Assembly (NCBI RefSeq): GCF_041276405.1
Contig: NZ_JBGGGT010000002.1
Span: forward strand, 1,773,001 to 1,837,000
Direction of reading: 5' to 3'
Length of the DNA: 64,000 nt
From: Microvirga sp. TS319
GTDB taxonomy: Bacteria > Pseudomonadota > Alphaproteobacteria > Rhizobiales > Beijerinckiaceae
In this document: in pieces, positions 55,082-63,468 of the stretch
Numbering within the stretch: position 1 is the first letter of the stretch
How the letters are laid out: every line of letters begins with the position of its first letter
Made by a program: the position numbers and the translations under genes
The notes under the pieces: generated by a model
The model's database searches: none
The model's input: only the letters and a program-made list of their open reading frames with translations
Told to the model about the DNA's origin: nothing

Positions 55082-55861
55082 GTGAGCGACAACGCCAAGC
55101 ACAACCCGAGTAGAAGCGTGAAGAAAAAGGAAGAAGAGGGCCTCTGGGAGACGATCAAGGTCATCATCCAGGCTCTTCTGATCGCCGTGGTGGTCCGCAC
55201 CGTCCTGTTCCAGCCCTTCAACATCCCGTCAGGCTCCCTGATCCCGACTTTGCTGATCGGCGATTATCTCTTCGTGTCCAAATACGCCTACGGCTATTCG
55301 AAGCACTCGATGCCCTTCAGCCCGCCCCTGTTCTCCGGCCGGATCTTCGGCTCGGATCCGAAGCGCGGCGATATCGTGGTGTTCAAGCTGCCCAAGGACA
55401 ACTCGACCGACTACATCAAGCGCGTGGTCGGCCTTCCCGGCGACCGGATCCAGATGATCGGCGGCGTTCTGAACATCAACGGGCAGCCGGTGCATCGCGA
55501 GCGCGTGGAGGATTATCAGACGGTGGACGAGTACGGCCGACCCACCGCCGTCCCGCGCTACAAGGAAACCTTCCCGGAAGGCACCAGCCATTACATTATC
55601 GAATTGAAGGGCGACCGGGCCTATTGGGACAACACCGACATCTATACGGTGCAACCGGGCCATTACTTCATGATGGGCGACAACCGGGATAACTCGACCG
55701 ACTCGCGCGACGAGGCGAATGTGGGCCAGGTTCCGGCCGAGAATCTCGTCGGCCGCGCGGAGATCATCTTCTTCTCCATCGACGAGGGCGCATCCCTGTG
55801 GCGGCCCTGGGAGTGGCCGCAGCACATCCGCTGGAATCGCCTTTTCGAGCGGATTCACTAA
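55082..55861 (+). CDS. lepB: Signal peptidase I
   Basis: Cleaves Sec and Tat signal peptides. The 259 residues have one N-terminal transmembrane helix (VIIQALLIAVVVRTVLFQPF). The catalytic Ser52 is in NIPSGSLIPTLLIGD, where Leu53 replaces the usual Met after the serine. The catalytic Lys113 is in YIKRVVGLPGD, and the GDNRDNSTDSR box is present. GTG 55082 gives MSDNAKHNPSRS. Next gene rnc begins 3 bases after the stop. Confidence 0.97.
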   Translation: MSDNAKHNPSRSVKKKEEEGLWETIKVIIQALLIAVVVRTVLFQPFNIPSGSLIPTLLIGDYLFVSKYAYGYSKHSMPFSPPLFSGRIFGSDPKRGDIVVFKLPKDNSTDYIKRVVGLPGDRIQMIGGVLNINGQPVHRERVEDYQTVDEYGRPTAVPRYKETFPEGTSHYIIELKGDRAYWDNTDIYTVQPGHYFMMGDNRDNSTDSRDEANVGQVPAENLVGRAEIIFFSIDEGASLWRPWEWPQHIRWNRLFERIH

Positions 55862-55864
55862 GCC

Positions 55865-56575
55865 GTGACCCGTCGCAAACCGAATCACGACGAGTTGCTG
55901 AAGAAGCTGGATTACCAGTTTCTGAAGCCTGAACTTCTCGACGAGGCGCTCACGCATGTGAGCGCCCCGAAGGCCGGCGGAAAGAGCTATCAGCGCCTCG
56001 AATTCCTCGGCGACCGCGTGCTCGGCCTCGCCGTCGCCGAGATGCTCTACGACATTTTCCCAACGGCTCCCGAAGGCGAGCTCTCGCGCCGTCTAGCGGA
56101 GCTGGTGCGCCGCGAAAGCTGTGCCGAGATCGCCATTGCCTGGGACGTGGGGCCCTACCTCAAGCTCGGCGCGGGCGAAGCGCATTCGGGCGAGCGGCGC
56201 AATCCGACCATCCTGGCGGATGTGTGCGAAGCGATCATCGGCGCCGTCTTCCTCGACAGCGGCTACGATGCCGCGAAGGGGCTCGTGGAGCGCAGCTTCA
56301 AGGGCCTGCTGGAAGCGCCCCGGCGCTCCCTCCGGGATCCCAAGAGCGCATTGCAGGAATGGGCGCAGGGACGGGGCCTGCCGCCGCCGACCTACACGGT
56401 GGCAGAGCAGACGGGCCCCGATCACGCGCCGAAGTTTCGTGTGATGGTCAGGGTCAAGGGCACCGACACCGAGTTCGGGCACGGTACATCGAAGCGCATC
56501 GCGGAACAGGCGGCGGCGCGGAGCCTTCTCCTCCGAGAGGGCGTCTGGACGGAGGAAGAGCATGGAACATCCTGA
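55865..56575 (+). CDS. rnc: Ribonuclease III
   Basis: Double-strand-specific RNase. The 236 residues have the signature LEFLGDRVLGLAVAE, the metal-site DVCEAIIGAVFLDSG, and a C-terminal dsRNA-binding domain (about residues 160-232). GTG 55865 follows lepB by 3 bases. It overlaps era by 14 bases. The lepB-rnc-era order is universal in the group. Confidence 0.98.
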   Translation: MTRRKPNHDELLKKLDYQFLKPELLDEALTHVSAPKAGGKSYQRLEFLGDRVLGLAVAEMLYDIFPTAPEGELSRRLAELVRRESCAEIAIAWDVGPYLKLGAGEAHSGERRNPTILADVCEAIIGAVFLDSGYDAAKGLVERSFKGLLEAPRRSLRDPKSALQEWAQGRGLPPPTYTVAEQTGPDHAPKFRVMVRVKGTDTEFGHGTSKRIAEQAAARSLLLREGVWTEEEHGTS

Positions 56576-57476
56576 GCCAGTCACGACGAAAGCAGGTTTC
56601 GTCGCGCTTATCGGCGCCCCGAATGCGGGCAAGTCGACGCTTCTCAACGCGCTCGTGGGCTCCAAGGTCTCCATCGTGTCGCGCAAGGTGCAGACGACGC
56701 GCGCTCTGGTGCGGGGCATCGCCATGGAAGGCGACACGCAGATCGTCTTCGTGGACACGCCCGGCATCTTCAAGCCCAAGCGCCGCCTCGACCGGGCGAT
56801 GGTCACTTCGGCCTGGGGCGGGGCAGGGGATGCGGACGTGGTCGCGCTCCTGCTCGACGTGCGCAGGGGGATCGACGAGGAGGCGGAAGCCATTCTCGCC
56901 AGGCTGCCCGAGCTGAAGCGTCCGAAGGTGCTGATCCTCAACAAGATCGACCTGATCGAGCGCTCGAAGCTGCTGGAGCTCGCCTCCCGGCTCAACGAGA
57001 TGGTGCCGTTCGCCCATACCTTCATGATCTCGGCGCTGAACGGCGACGGCATCGACAGGCTCAGGAGCCAGCTTGCGGCCATGATGCCGGAAGGACCGTG
57101 GCTCTATCCGGAAGATCAGATCTCCGATGCGCCTCTGCGCATGCTCGCCGCCGAGATCACCCGCGAGAAGATCTACGAGCGTCTGCACGAGGAGCTGCCC
57201 TACCAGTCCACCGTGGAGACGGATCAGTGGCAGCAGCGGCCGGACGGCTCCGTGCGGATCGAGCAGACGGTGTTCGTGGAGCGCGACAGCCAGCGCAAGA
57301 TCGTTCTCGGCAAGGGCGGCCAGACCATCAAGGCCATCGGACAGGCGGCGCGCAAGGAAATCGCCGAAATCGCGGAAGCCCCCGTGCACCTCTTCATCTT
57401 CGTCAAGGTGCGCGAGAACTGGAGCGACGATCCCGAGCGCTATCGCGAGATGGGACTGGAGTTCCCGAAAGGGTAA
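56562..57476 (+). CDS. era: GTPase Era
   Basis: Binds 16S rRNA 3' end in 30S assembly. The 304 residues contain the G domain with [16 protein letters not shown] at about 18-33, DTPGIFKPK and NKID motifs, and a C-terminal KH domain (RKIVLGKGGQTIKAIGQAAR). ATG 56562 has GGAGGA upstream and lies inside the rnc 3' end. Confidence 0.98.
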   Translation: MEHPEPVTTKAGFVALIGAPNAGKSTLLNALVGSKVSIVSRKVQTTRALVRGIAMEGDTQIVFVDTPGIFKPKRRLDRAMVTSAWGGAGDADVVALLLDVRRGIDEEAEAILARLPELKRPKVLILNKIDLIERSKLLELASRLNEMVPFAHTFMISALNGDGIDRLRSQLAAMMPEGPWLYPEDQISDAPLRMLAAEITREKIYERLHEELPYQSTVETDQWQQRPDGSVRIEQTVFVERDSQRKIVLGKGGQTIKAIGQAARKEIAEIAEAPVHLFIFVKVRENWSDDPERYREMGLEFPKG

Positions 57477-57503
57477 GCCGCAAAGGCATTCCGTTTTAGA
57501 AAC

Positions 57504-57541
57504 AAGCCGCGAGGAGAATTCCCCTCGCGGCTTTCTGTTTT
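57504..57541. terminator. Bidirectional terminator between era and the OmpA-family gene
   Basis: AAGCCGCGAGG pairs with CCTCGCGGCTT around an 8-base loop, followed by TCTGTTTTT on the plus strand. The minus side has only a short T stretch. Its position after era and after the convergent OmpA-family gene fits both. Confidence 0.8.
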
Positions 57542-59430
57542 TACTGCTGGTTCTGGCCCTGCAGCAGCGGGGTGATGCGGCGCAGGGTGACGCGGCGGTT
57601 TTCCCGCTCGGGGCCCTGGGAGTTCACCTTCAGATACTGCTCGCCATAGCCCTGCGTGGTCAGATTCTCGGCCGGGATCTGGAAGCGCTGAGACAGGATC
57701 GTCGCGACCGTTTCCGCGCGGCGGTCCGAGAGGGTCAGGTTGTCCTCGTCCGACCCGACCGCATCCGTGTGGCCTTCGATCAGGAAGATTTCGTTCGGGT
57801 TGCGGGAGATGGCCTGGCGCAGGCCGTCGGCGATCACGCCGAGGGCGTCGATCTGATCCGGCGGCAGCTCCCAGGAGCCGAACTCGAAGTTGATCGTGTC
57901 GAGGTCGACGCGGCGCATGCGCTCGCGCAGCGGCTGGCTGCGACGGACTTCGTCGAGGGTATAGGCGCGATCGATGCGCTGGACCGGCGGAGCCGTGAAG
58001 GCTTCCACGATCTGGGACGGGGAGGCGCGTTCCGTCTCGACGATGTACTCGTCGCGCGGAATGCTGACCCGAGGCGGCGGAAGGCGAAGGACGTCCTCCT
58101 CGACGTAGCCGTAGCCCGGGCGCGCGCCGATGCCGCTGCGGCGGTTGTCGATCAGGATCACCTCGCGGCCTGCGGGCTCGCGCCTGATGCGGCGGACAAG
58201 GTTGCCGTATTCGTCGCGCACCGTGACGATTTCGGAACCGTCCGGGCGGCGAACGATCGTGGTTTCCTCTCCGGGACCGCGGCGCTCCACCCGCACTTCG
58301 TCCGCTCCGTAGATACGGCGGAAGCGCTCCGTCTCGTCGTGGCGGATGATGACGCTGTTGCCCTCGCGGATGATCGTGCGGTCGCCGGGCTCCTCGATGA
58401 TGACCCGATCACCCTCCCGGCGCTCGCGGCGCTGGCGGCGCAGATCGTCGATGCGCACCCGCGACGGATCGAGGGGCTGAGCCTGCTGGGGAGACGCCTG
58501 CTGCGGCGCATTCGGTGCGGGCGGCAGCGTAGGTTGGGCTCGTGGTGCGGGGGCCGGTTGGGCCGGCGCCGTCGGGGCAGGCTGCGTGCGGGGCGCAGGT
58601 GCGGGTGCGGTCGGAGCCGGGGCAGTTTGAGCCGGCGTCGGTGCGGTGCGCGGCGGGGTCGTCGAAGGAGCGGGCTTGGTCCTGGACCGATCCTGATCCC
58701 TCCGCTGATCCGGGTTTCTGCGCTGATCCTGCTCCTGACGCTGCTCGTCCGCAGGGCGGGGAGCCGGAGTCGCGTCCCGGCGCTGCGGGGCTGGCGCCGT
58801 GGTCGAGGGTGACGCGGGGCGCTCGGAAGAATCGGGAGCCTGCGGGCGCTGGCGATCGCCGGGGCGCTGATCACGCTCCTGCGCGTCCGGGCGCTTCTGG
58901 CGTGCGGGTGCCTCGTTCCGCTCCTGGCTCTGGGTCTGGCTGCGCTCGGCCGGAGCCTGGCTCGGCTGGGCCGGTGCCGGCTTCTCGGCAGGCTGGCGCT
59001 GTTCCTGTTGCCGCGGCTGTTGCGAACGCTGTTCTTGGGGGCGCTGTTCTTGGGGGCGCTGTTCTTGGGGACGCTGTTCCTGGCTCCGGCGGGGCGTTGC
59101 GGGCGCCTCCTGATCAGGATTGGCGGCGCGGGGAGCTCGCGGGGTGTCGGGGGACTCGCTTCCCTGGGCGCCGCGCTGGGGACGCTGCGGGCGGCCGCCT
59201 TCCTCGTCCGCGCCCTGGCGCCTCTCGCGGCGCTGCTGGCCTGGAGGAGCCTGCTCGTCCTGTCCCTGCGGTTTCTGTCTTGCCCTGGGCGGCTGCTGCG
59301 GTTGGTCACCCGTATCGGCCTGGGCTACCGTGATGGGAGCGGAGTTTTGCGGCTGGAGCGCAGACGCGTTCGCCGACAGCATCATCAGCGGGATGGCAGT
59401 GCTCGCAAGGAACAGGTTGGTAAGCTTCAT
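57541..59430 (-). CDS. OmpA-family protein with long disordered Pro/Gln/Arg region
   Basis: A 629-residue envelope protein. Residues 1-25 are a Sec signal peptide (KLTNLFLASTAIPLMMLSAN). Residues about 40-320 are low complexity, rich in Pro, Gln, Arg and Ala, including tandem QEQRP units. A mid-region about 325-480 has RRQRRERREGDRVIIEEPGD-like charged sequence with DRVIIEEPGDRTI motifs. Residues about 510-620 are the OmpA peptidoglycan-binding domain (INFEFGSWELPPDQ, LIEGHTDAVGSDEDNLTLSD, RRVTLRRI). ATG 59430 is preferred over TTG 59439. It interrupts the era-recO order in opposite orientation. Pro-rich runs make it a likely EF-P client. Confidence 0.93.
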   Translation of the reverse strand: MKLTNLFLASTAIPLMMLSANASALQPQNSAPITVAQADTGDQPQQPPRARQKPQGQDEQAPPGQQRRERRQGADEEGGRPQRPQRGAQGSESPDTPRAPRAANPDQEAPATPRRSQEQRPQEQRPQEQRPQEQRSQQPRQQEQRQPAEKPAPAQPSQAPAERSQTQSQERNEAPARQKRPDAQERDQRPGDRQRPQAPDSSERPASPSTTAPAPQRRDATPAPRPADEQRQEQDQRRNPDQRRDQDRSRTKPAPSTTPPRTAPTPAQTAPAPTAPAPAPRTQPAPTAPAQPAPAPRAQPTLPPAPNAPQQASPQQAQPLDPSRVRIDDLRRQRRERREGDRVIIEEPGDRTIIREGNSVIIRHDETERFRRIYGADEVRVERRGPGEETTIVRRPDGSEIVTVRDEYGNLVRRIRREPAGREVILIDNRRSGIGARPGYGYVEEDVLRLPPPRVSIPRDEYIVETERASPSQIVEAFTAPPVQRIDRAYTLDEVRRSQPLRERMRRVDLDTINFEFGSWELPPDQIDALGVIADGLRQAISRNPNEIFLIEGHTDAVGSDEDNLTLSDRRAETVATILSQRFQIPAENLTTQGYGEQYLKVNSQGPERENRRVTLRRITPLLQGQNQQ

Positions 59431-59624
59431 GATCCTCAATTCACTTTCGGGGTATGAGAGGCGTGAATGCTAAGCTGTCCATTTTGTTCCAATTTAGGCG
59501 TCGTGCAATCTTGCAAGGTATCTTAACATTTTAGTTCGATGCTCTTGGAAAATATGGAAAAAAGCTCCTTCGATGCTTACATCAGGGCTTCGTTCCGAGA
59601 TCGTTCAGAAAGCAGCCGAATCCA

Positions 59625-60356
59625 ATGCGATGGGCCGACGAAGGCGTCGTTCTCGGCGTCCGCAAACATGGCGAGACGAGCGTCATTCTCGAAGTGATGA
59701 CGCGCGAGCACGGCCGTCATTCGGGCCTCGTCCATGGCGGGCGTTCCAAGGCGCTGCGGCCGGTGCTCCAGCCCGGCAATACCGTTCAGGCGACGTGGCG
59801 GGCGCGCCTCGACGAGCATCTCGGAAATTTCCAGGTCGAAGGCATCAAGCTCCGCGCGTCCCGCCTCATGGGCTCGTCTATGGCGCTCTACGGCCTCGCC
59901 GCCCTGGCCAATCTGCTGCGCTGCGTCCCGGAGCGCGATCCGCATTTTGCCCTCTACGAAACCCTGACCGTTCTCGTGGACCATCTGGACGATCCGGACC
60001 TTGCGCCCGCGCTCTTCGTGCGGTTCGAACTCGCCATGCTGGCGGAACTCGGCTTCGGGCTCGATCTCACGTCCTGCGCTGCTACGGGCACCGAACGGGA
60101 TCTCGTCTATGTTTCGCCCAGGAGCGGCCGTGCCGTCAGCGCGGCGGCAGGGGAGCCCTACAAGGATCGTCTCCTGGCGCTCCCGGGCTTCCTGATCGGC
60201 CAGAGCAGGGCCAACCGGCCGAGCGAGAGCGAGATCAAGGCCGGATTTGCGCTGACGGACTTCTTCCTGCATCAGAACGTCTTCGATCCGCAGGGGCAGC
60301 GGGCCCCCGAGGAGCGGGCGCGTTTCGTCGCACTCGCGACAGCTGGGGACGAATAA
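59625..60356 (+). CDS. recO: DNA repair protein RecO
   Basis: RecFOR mediator that loads RecA on gapped DNA. The 243 residues have the OB-fold N-terminus MRWADEGVVLGVRKHGETSV, HGRHSGLVHGGRSKALRP, and the helical C-domain. The zinc-binding cysteines of some RecO proteins are absent; only one cysteine pair-like position remains (DLTSCAATG). It follows an opposing OmpA-family gene and precedes parC by 67 bases. Confidence 0.95.
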   Translation: MRWADEGVVLGVRKHGETSVILEVMTREHGRHSGLVHGGRSKALRPVLQPGNTVQATWRARLDEHLGNFQVEGIKLRASRLMGSSMALYGLAALANLLRCVPERDPHFALYETLTVLVDHLDDPDLAPALFVRFELAMLAELGFGLDLTSCAATGTERDLVYVSPRSGRAVSAAAGEPYKDRLLALPGFLIGQSRANRPSESEIKAGFALTDFFLHQNVFDPQGQRAPEERARFVALATAGDE

Positions 60357-60423
60357 GGTTTGTTTCTGTTATGTTCTCATTTCAGGTGATAAAAAAGCGA
60401 TTCGCAGTTGAGGAATTCGAGTA

Positions 60424-62670
60424 ATGGGTAAGCCGGTCAATCCACCCTCTGGCGGCGAGATCGAGAACATCAATCTCAAGGACGCCCTGGAAGAGCGCTA
60501 CCTCGCCTATGCGCTGTCCACCATCATGCACCGGGCGCTGCCGGATGCGCGGGACGGGCTGAAGCCCGTTCATCGCCGCATCCTGCACGCCATGCGGCTC
60601 CTGAAGCTCGACCCAAAATCCGCGCCGAAGAAATGCGCCCGCATCGTCGGCGACGTGATGGGTCAGTACCACCCGCACGGCGACCAGTCGATCTACGACG
60701 CCCTCGTGCGCATGGCGCAGGATTTCGCCCAGCGCTATCCGCTGGCGGACGGGCAGGGCAATTTCGGCAATATCGACGGCGATGGCGCCGCCGCTATGCG
60801 CTATACCGAGGCCAAGCTGACGGAGGTGGCGCGCCTCCTCCTCGAAGGCATCGACGAGGATTCGGTCGATTTCCGCGAGACCTACGATCAGGCCAATGAA
60901 GAGCCTGTCGTGCTGCCCGCCGCCTTCCCGAACCTGCTCGCCAACGGCTCGCAGGGCATCGCGGTCGGCATGGCGACATCCATCCCGCCGCACAACGCGG
61001 CCGAGTTGTGCGATGCGGCCCTGCATCTCATCACGAAGCCCAACGCCACGTCCGAGCAGTTGATGCAGTTCGTGCAGGGACCGGACCTTCCGACCGGAGG
61101 CATCATCGTCGACAGCCCGGCCTCGATGGCCGAGACCTACAGCACGGGCCGCGGCTCGTTCCGCGTTCGCGCCCGCTGGCAGAAGGAGGATCTCGGCCGC
61201 GGCAACTGGCAGATCGTCGTCACCGAAATTCCCTATGCGGTGCCGAAATCCCGCCTGATCGAGAAGATCGCGGAGCTGCTCCAGGAGAAGAAGCTGCCGC
61301 TGCTCGCCGATATCCGAGACGAATCGGCGGAGGATATCCGTGTGGTGCTGGAGCCGCGGGCCAAGACCGTGGATCCGATCATCCTCATGGAATCGCTCTT
61401 CAAGCTGACCGAGCTCGAGAGCCGCGTTCCGATGAACGTGAACGTTCTCGCGGGCGGCAAGGTGCCGAAGGTGCTGAGCCTCGCCGAGTGCCTGCGCGAA
61501 TGGCTCGACCATCGCCGCGAAGTGCTGATCCGCCGTTCGAAGTTCCGCCTCTCCGCCATCGACAGGCGCTTGGAGATCCTGGGCGGCCTGCTCATCGTCT
61601 ACCTCGATCTCGACCGGGTGATCAAAATCATCCGCGAGGAGGACGAGCCGAAGGCGGAGCTGATGCGCGTCTTCAAGCTGACCGAGGTCCAGGCGAACGC
61701 CATCCTCGACACGCGCCTGCGCTCGCTCCGCAAGCTCGAGGAGATGGAGCTCAAGCGCGAGCAGAAGAACCTGCAGGACGAGAAGGCCAAGATCGAGGAG
61801 CTGCTCGACTCCGATAAGGTGCAGTGGAAGACCGTCGCCGGCGAGATCAAGGAGGTTCGCAAGACCTTCGGGCCCGACACGGCTCTCGGCAAGCGCCGCA
61901 CGACTTTCGCCGACGCGCCCGACACATCGGATATCGATTTCGCCGAGGCCATGATCGAGCGCGAGCCGATCACCGTGATCGTCTCCGAGAAGGGCTGGGT
62001 CCGGGCTATGAAGGGTCACCAGGACGACGTCTCCTCGGTGCAGTTCAAGGGCGATGACAAACTCAAGACGGCCTTCTTCGCCGAGACTACGTCCAAGATC
62101 ATCGTGGTTGCGAACAACGGACGCTTCTTCACGCTCGATGCGTCGAAGCTGCCCGGCGGCCGCGGCTTCGGCGATCCGATCCGCCTCATGGTAGATCTGG
62201 AGGAGGGCGCCGATTTCATCGCGGCCTTCCCCTACAAGGCGGGCTCGAAACTGCTCGTGGCGGGGTCCGACGGGCGCGGCTTCATCGTACCGGCCGACGA
62301 CGTCACGGCGAATACGCGCAAGGGCAAGCAGGTTCTCAATCTCGATGCACCGGCCGTCATGGTGGTCTGCACCGAGGCCGAGGGCGATCACATCGCCATC
62401 ATCGGCGAGAACCGGAAGCTCCTGATCTTCCCCGCGAAGCAGCTGCCGGAAATGAGCCGCGGCAAGGGCGTGCGCCTCCAGCGCTACAAGGACGGCGGCG
62501 TGTCCGACGCCAAGGTGTTCACCCTGAAGGAAGGCCTCACCTGGAAGGATACTTCAGGCCGCACCTGGACGGTGGCGAAGGAGGATCTGCGCGACTGGCT
62601 GGGCGATCGCACCGAGGCCGGACGCCTTCCGCCGAAAGGCTTCCCGAAATCCAACAAGTTCGGGGAATGA
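60424..62670 (+). CDS. parC: DNA topoisomerase IV subunit A
   Basis: The 748-residue chain is the shorter ParC rather than GyrA type. The catalytic tyrosine is Tyr127 ([12 protein letters not shown]), with winged-helix [20 protein letters not shown] and the [15 protein letters not shown] region. The C-terminal beta-pinwheel includes [20 protein letters not shown] and [14 protein letters not shown] boxes. At the position equivalent to E. coli ParC Ser80 the residue is Gln, the usual alphaproteobacterial pattern. The parE partner is not adjacent; a possible parE N-terminus is at 1-134. Confidence 0.97.
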   Translation: MGKPVNPPSGGEIENINLKDALEERYLAYALSTIMHRALPDARDGLKPVHRRILHAMRLLKLDPKSAPKKCARIVGDVMGQYHPHGDQSIYDALVRMAQDFAQRYPLADGQGNFGNIDGDGAAAMRYTEAKLTEVARLLLEGIDEDSVDFRETYDQANEEPVVLPAAFPNLLANGSQGIAVGMATSIPPHNAAELCDAALHLITKPNATSEQLMQFVQGPDLPTGGIIVDSPASMAETYSTGRGSFRVRARWQKEDLGRGNWQIVVTEIPYAVPKSRLIEKIAELLQEKKLPLLADIRDESAEDIRVVLEPRAKTVDPIILMESLFKLTELESRVPMNVNVLAGGKVPKVLSLAECLREWLDHRREVLIRRSKFRLSAIDRRLEILGGLLIVYLDLDRVIKIIREEDEPKAELMRVFKLTEVQANAILDTRLRSLRKLEEMELKREQKNLQDEKAKIEELLDSDKVQWKTVAGEIKEVRKTFGPDTALGKRRTTFADAPDTSDIDFAEAMIEREPITVIVSEKGWVRAMKGHQDDVSSVQFKGDDKLKTAFFAETTSKIIVVANNGRFFTLDASKLPGGRGFGDPIRLMVDLEEGADFIAAFPYKAGSKLLVAGSDGRGFIVPADDVTANTRKGKQVLNLDAPAVMVVCTEAEGDHIAIIGENRKLLIFPAKQLPEMSRGKGVRLQRYKDGGVSDAKVFTLKEGLTWKDTSGRTWTVAKEDLRDWLGDRTEAGRLPPKGFPKSNKFGE

Positions 62671-62674
62671 CATG

Positions 62675-62708
62675 AAGGAAAGGCCCGCCGGAAGGCGGGC
62701 CTTTCCTT
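62675..62708. terminator. Bidirectional terminator after parC
   Basis: A perfect 15-bp stem AAGGAAAGGCCCGCC/GGCGGGCCTTTCCTT with a GGAA loop. It begins 4 bases after the parC stop and overlaps the 3' end of the convergent regulator gene by 2 bases, so it serves both. Confidence 0.85.
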
Positions 62709-63366
62709 ATGGGCCTGTCGCTTCCGGTGCGGCATGCTCCTTGCGGGGTACGATGCGATAAGTGCAGCGGCGGCCACCGTGGAGAAGATGCTCTTCCCGG
62801 CGAACGACCGCGCCGGGCCCGAGAACGGCCGAGAAGATGGCGAGTTCGGATCGGCAGAAGCCCTGGCAGGCCGCCGCCGCGATGCAGATCGGGCAATGGT
62901 TTTCGATCAGGAGGAAGCTGCCGTCCGCCTCCCGCGACCAGGACGCCATGTAGCCTTCCTGGCTGCGAAGGTCCGCCAAGGCCGCGACCCTTGCCAGCAG
63001 GCTGGCCCTGTCGGCCATCCGGGCACCATAGACCTCGAGGACGTCCCGCTCCCGTCGGGCGATCAGCCGGTCGAGGCCCTCCGGCCCAAAGACATCGGCG
63101 ACGCCGCGAAGGATCTCGACCGTCAGGCCCGCGTGATTGTCGGGAAAGCGCCCGTGTCCCTTGTCCGTGAGCGACCAACGGCGCTTGGGTCTGCCGACCC
63201 CGAGCCTCTCGTCGTCATAGGCCACGAGCCCGGCGGCATGGAGGCGGTCGAGCTGCTGGCGCATGGCGACGGGGGTCGTTCCCAGTGTCTGAGCCAGCGC
63301 GGCAGCCGTCTGAGGCCCGTGGGCCTTCAGCGCATGGAGCAGGCGATCGGAAGGGCGATTGTCCAT
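62707..63366 (-). CDS. SufR-like helix-turn-helix regulator with Fe-S-type cysteines
   Basis: A 219-residue protein. The N-terminal winged helix (TAAALAQTLGTTPVAMRQQL, residues 20-39) is of the DeoR/MarR-like type. The C-terminal half has ENHCPICIAAAACQGFC with Cys158, Cys161, Cys167, Cys171 and a later Cys201. This is the cluster pattern of SufR-type regulators that bind a [4Fe-4S] cluster in cyanobacteria. Fe-S sensing is an inference here; no suf genes are in view. It is divergent from an MFS gene 102 bases away, with a candidate operator between. Confidence 0.88.
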   Translation of the reverse strand: MDNRPSDRLLHALKAHGPQTAAALAQTLGTTPVAMRQQLDRLHAAGLVAYDDERLGVGRPKRRWSLTDKGHGRFPDNHAGLTVEILRGVADVFGPEGLDRLIARRERDVLEVYGARMADRASLLARVAALADLRSQEGYMASWSREADGSFLLIENHCPICIAAAACQGFCRSELAIFSAVLGPGAVVRREEHLLHGGRRCTYRIVPRKEHAAPEATGP

Positions 63367-63405
63367 GCTCGTAGCTTAATGCGATCGTCGAATAAAACAA
63401 GCAAT

Positions 63406-63437
63406 GACTTTCTAAATAGACTTGGCTAAAGAAAGTC
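63406..63437. promoter_or_regulatory. Candidate operator between SufR-like gene and MFS gene
   Basis: GACTTTCT (63406-63413) and its exact inverse AGAAAGTC (63430-63437) flank 16 bases, centred in the 102-base divergent region. Spacing of about two helical turns between half-site centres suits a dimeric winged-helix regulator. Binding by the adjacent regulator is inferred, not shown. Confidence 0.4.
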
Positions 63438-63468
63438 TTCCCTTTTCGAATCGCCGGATGCCCGCGCC

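Noticed and set aside
60382..62391. 669-codon minus-strand frame opposite parC
   Set aside because: Antisense to a clear topoisomerase gene; the composition is typical of a GC-rich shadow.
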